Assembly (NCBI GenBank): GCA_022059125.1
Contig: JAEUWY010000005.1
Span: 6,200,001-6,264,000 of the forward strand
Source of the DNA: Corynespora cassiicola
Taxonomy: Eukaryota; Ascomycota; Dothideomycetes; Pleosporales; Corynesporascaceae
Direction: 5' to 3'
Length of the DNA stretch: 64,000 nucleotides
The position numbers and the translations under genes were made by a program. Numbering within the stretch: the stretch's first letter is position 1; every line of letters begins with the position of its first letter. Positions 62,606 to 64,000 of the stretch are shown here, in pieces. The notes below the pieces were generated by a model. It was not told where the DNA came from. It worked only from the letters and a program-made list of their open reading frames with translations, and made no database searches.

Positions 62606-64000
62606 ATGGTGGTGCTTACCTCTCGAGAGCTCCTAGTCCAACTGGGCGTGCAGCCTTTGGCCGACACGGTCACGGCCAAGATTGTGCGTCAGAGGAGCCG
62701 TAACGCCTCAAGGCTCTTTTCCGAGGCCGAAACCAAGCTCGAGGCGGGCCAGATACTCCAAGAGAAACGCATCCCCTTCCCAGGTGATACCGACAATTTC
62801 TCTGTCAACTTCATGGGCGACGCCATGTTCCAGCAGGTCATGATCACAGGCCACCTTCGAGATGGTGGACACTTGTGGGACGTAGAAGACGACGCCATCG
62901 AGAACGTGTCGGCTGGTCGAGAATCTCCAGGTTCGCGGGCTACCTCCGGTGCAATTCCTTCCCAGACTGGGAATGGCCAGTCAGTGTCCAGGTCCAAGGC
63001 CCTCGTCCTGAACGTTCATCTGCAAGAGAAGGCATTCTTTGATCTCAGAAGCAATCCCTGTCAACTCATGATTGATGTCTTCTTCAACGGTCAGCTTTCA
63101 TCGTGCACACTCGTCAATTATCGCGACCGTTCAGGGGCGAGGACCACGCAGCAAGTCTTTGCCGGCTTCCGCGTGGCCTCTATGGCTGAGCGACCCTGGA
63201 TTATATTGGAGCCCGGGAAAGCTGGTCAAGCTAATTCGAATATTGGCAGCGTACCCCAGCGTTGGAATCAGATACGCAACGCTCTGTTCCAAGAGTCAGA
63301 AGAGCGAGGGTTCAACGACAACGGAGAGAAGAGGCCGAGTGGCTTGTTCATCGAGGCGTTAGCGACCATGCAGATGCCAGATGCCGTTATGGATATGCAG
63401 TCTCATGGCAGAAGGTTTGGCGTGATTGATGTCGTCATAACCATCGGTCAGGGCAGCAAAGTGACTCAGCGGGTGAAATATCTCACCACCCCACAGAGAT
63501 TATTGGACAAGCGGTACACGAGCAGCGGGCTCCACCACGTCAAACGTGACAATAGGCCTCAAGATACAGATAGGGAGCCACGTTCCGATTCTATAGAGCT
63601 CGAGGTTGGCTCTGAGCAAGATGCCGAAGGAGAAACGGATAATGAATTAGCGTCTCCCGTTCTCCCCTCTTTCCCGCCCCATCCATCCTCGGAGCTTTCG
63701 CCGCATCCAGCTCTTTTCTCGTTGCCAGAGCCCACTACAAGCCCTACTGCACTACGGTTTGGCTCCTTAATGCTACCGAGCTTTGGATCAGCTTCATCGG
63801 CTCCGTCGCCAGGTGATACATCTGCTCAAAGCGTTGGAATAAACAGCCGGCGCGTGGATGGTGGCCTTTCCCTCAACGCCGGTGTGACTCCAACCCCGAC
63901 TGGTCTCTTGAGATCCTTGGATCATGCACAGGGCATTGAATCTTCCTTTAACTCCAATTATCCATATAACCAATCCGCTAACATGCTCAACACGCCTGGC
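62606..64000 (+). CDS. Uncharacterised protein, 3' truncated by window edge
   Basis: Open from ATG 62606 to the window edge without a stop (465 codons), so the gene is partial. The N-terminal ~330 aa look ordered, with blocks such as ELLVQLGVQPLADTVTAK, KALVLNVHLQEKAFFDLRS, CQLMIDVFFNGQLSSCTL, VFAGFRVASMAERPWIIL and RRFGVIDVVITIGQGSK. From ~370 on it is disordered, rich in Ser/Pro (SELSPHPALFSLPEPTTSP) and Asn. No signal peptide, membrane segment or known motif is seen. The disordered tail would suit a chromatin or signalling protein, but I cannot name a family. Confidence 0.72.
   Translation, partial: MVVLTSRELLVQLGVQPLADTVTAKIVRQRSRNASRLFSEAETKLEAGQILQEKRIPFPGDTDNFSVNFMGDAMFQQVMITGHLRDGGHLWDVEDDAIENVSAGRESPGSRATSGAIPSQTGNGQSVSRSKALVLNVHLQEKAFFDLRSNPCQLMIDVFFNGQLSSCTLVNYRDRSGARTTQQVFAGFRVASMAERPWIILEPGKAGQANSNIGSVPQRWNQIRNALFQESEERGFNDNGEKRPSGLFIEALATMQMPDAVMDMQSHGRRFGVIDVVITIGQGSKVTQRVKYLTTPQRLLDKRYTSSGLHHVKRDNRPQDTDREPRSDSIELEVGSEQDAEGETDNELASPVLPSFPPHPSSELSPHPALFSLPEPTTSPTALRFGSLMLPSFGSASSAPSPGDTSAQSVGINSRRVDGGLSLNAGVTPTPTGLLRSLDHAQGIESSFNSNYPYNQSANMLNTPG

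Noticed and set aside
1..64000. CRISPR arrays, rRNA genes or bacterial-type operons
   Set aside because: No regularly spaced repeats, no rRNA-like sequence, and spliceosomal introns throughout show a eukaryotic nuclear region.

Overview
The window looks like nuclear DNA of a filamentous ascomycete (Pezizomycotina). Introns are short (about 41-290 nt, mostly 45-70) with GT...AG ends and CTAAC/CTGAC-like branch sites. Genes are monocistronic on both strands, and the proteome is fungal: a Zn2Cys6 regulator, MFS permeases, a CRH-type GH16 enzyme and an Ies4-type INO80 subunit. I cannot assign a genus. No rRNA, intact tRNA, CRISPR array or complete autonomous transposon was seen.

Left part (0.2-25.8 kb): a metabolic island. 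It holds a Dal5-like permease, a D-2-hydroxyacid dehydrogenase, a GXWXG/DUF4334 protein, a ZZ-finger protein, a BNR/sialidase-like protein and a sugar permease. These are followed by a compact set that reads as an acid-sugar catabolic cluster: an aldo-keto reductase, a Zn2Cys6 regulator, a D-erythronate dehydrogenase (DenD) homologue, a second aldo-keto reductase, a DUF1537 four-carbon acid-sugar kinase (OtnK type), a DHDPS/KDG-type aldolase and a second sugar permease. Three copies of a ~135-147 bp inverted-repeat element resembling a MITE sit 60-142 bp upstream of three of these start codons. The hexamer TCGGAA/TTCCGA recurs in several of the promoters. Together these suggest a co-regulated pathway with transposon-derived promoter modules; this is inference.

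Middle part (26-43 kb): less familiar genes separated by long gaps. They are an uncharacterised disordered protein, a secreted protein with a His/Asp-rich tail, an SP-motif-rich protein, a low-complexity GC-rich stretch, an AT-rich stretch with a probably degenerate gene, a small protein-kinase-like gene, and a membrane protein with a large glycosylated ectodomain.

Right part (43-64 kb): mostly conserved cell-biology genes. These are INO80 subunit Ies4, a RanBPM/Gid1 (Vid30) subunit of the GID/CTLH ubiquitin ligase with a GC-AG intron, a mitochondrial PP2C phosphatase, an intron-dense orphan gene, an uncharacterised acidic-tail protein, lariat debranching enzyme DBR1, a GH16 chitin-glucan crosslinking enzyme with a transmembrane tail, a gene with a possibly transposase-derived HTH, and a gene running off the right edge. 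Splice sites were chosen by reading frame, family conservation and branch sites, without transcript data.
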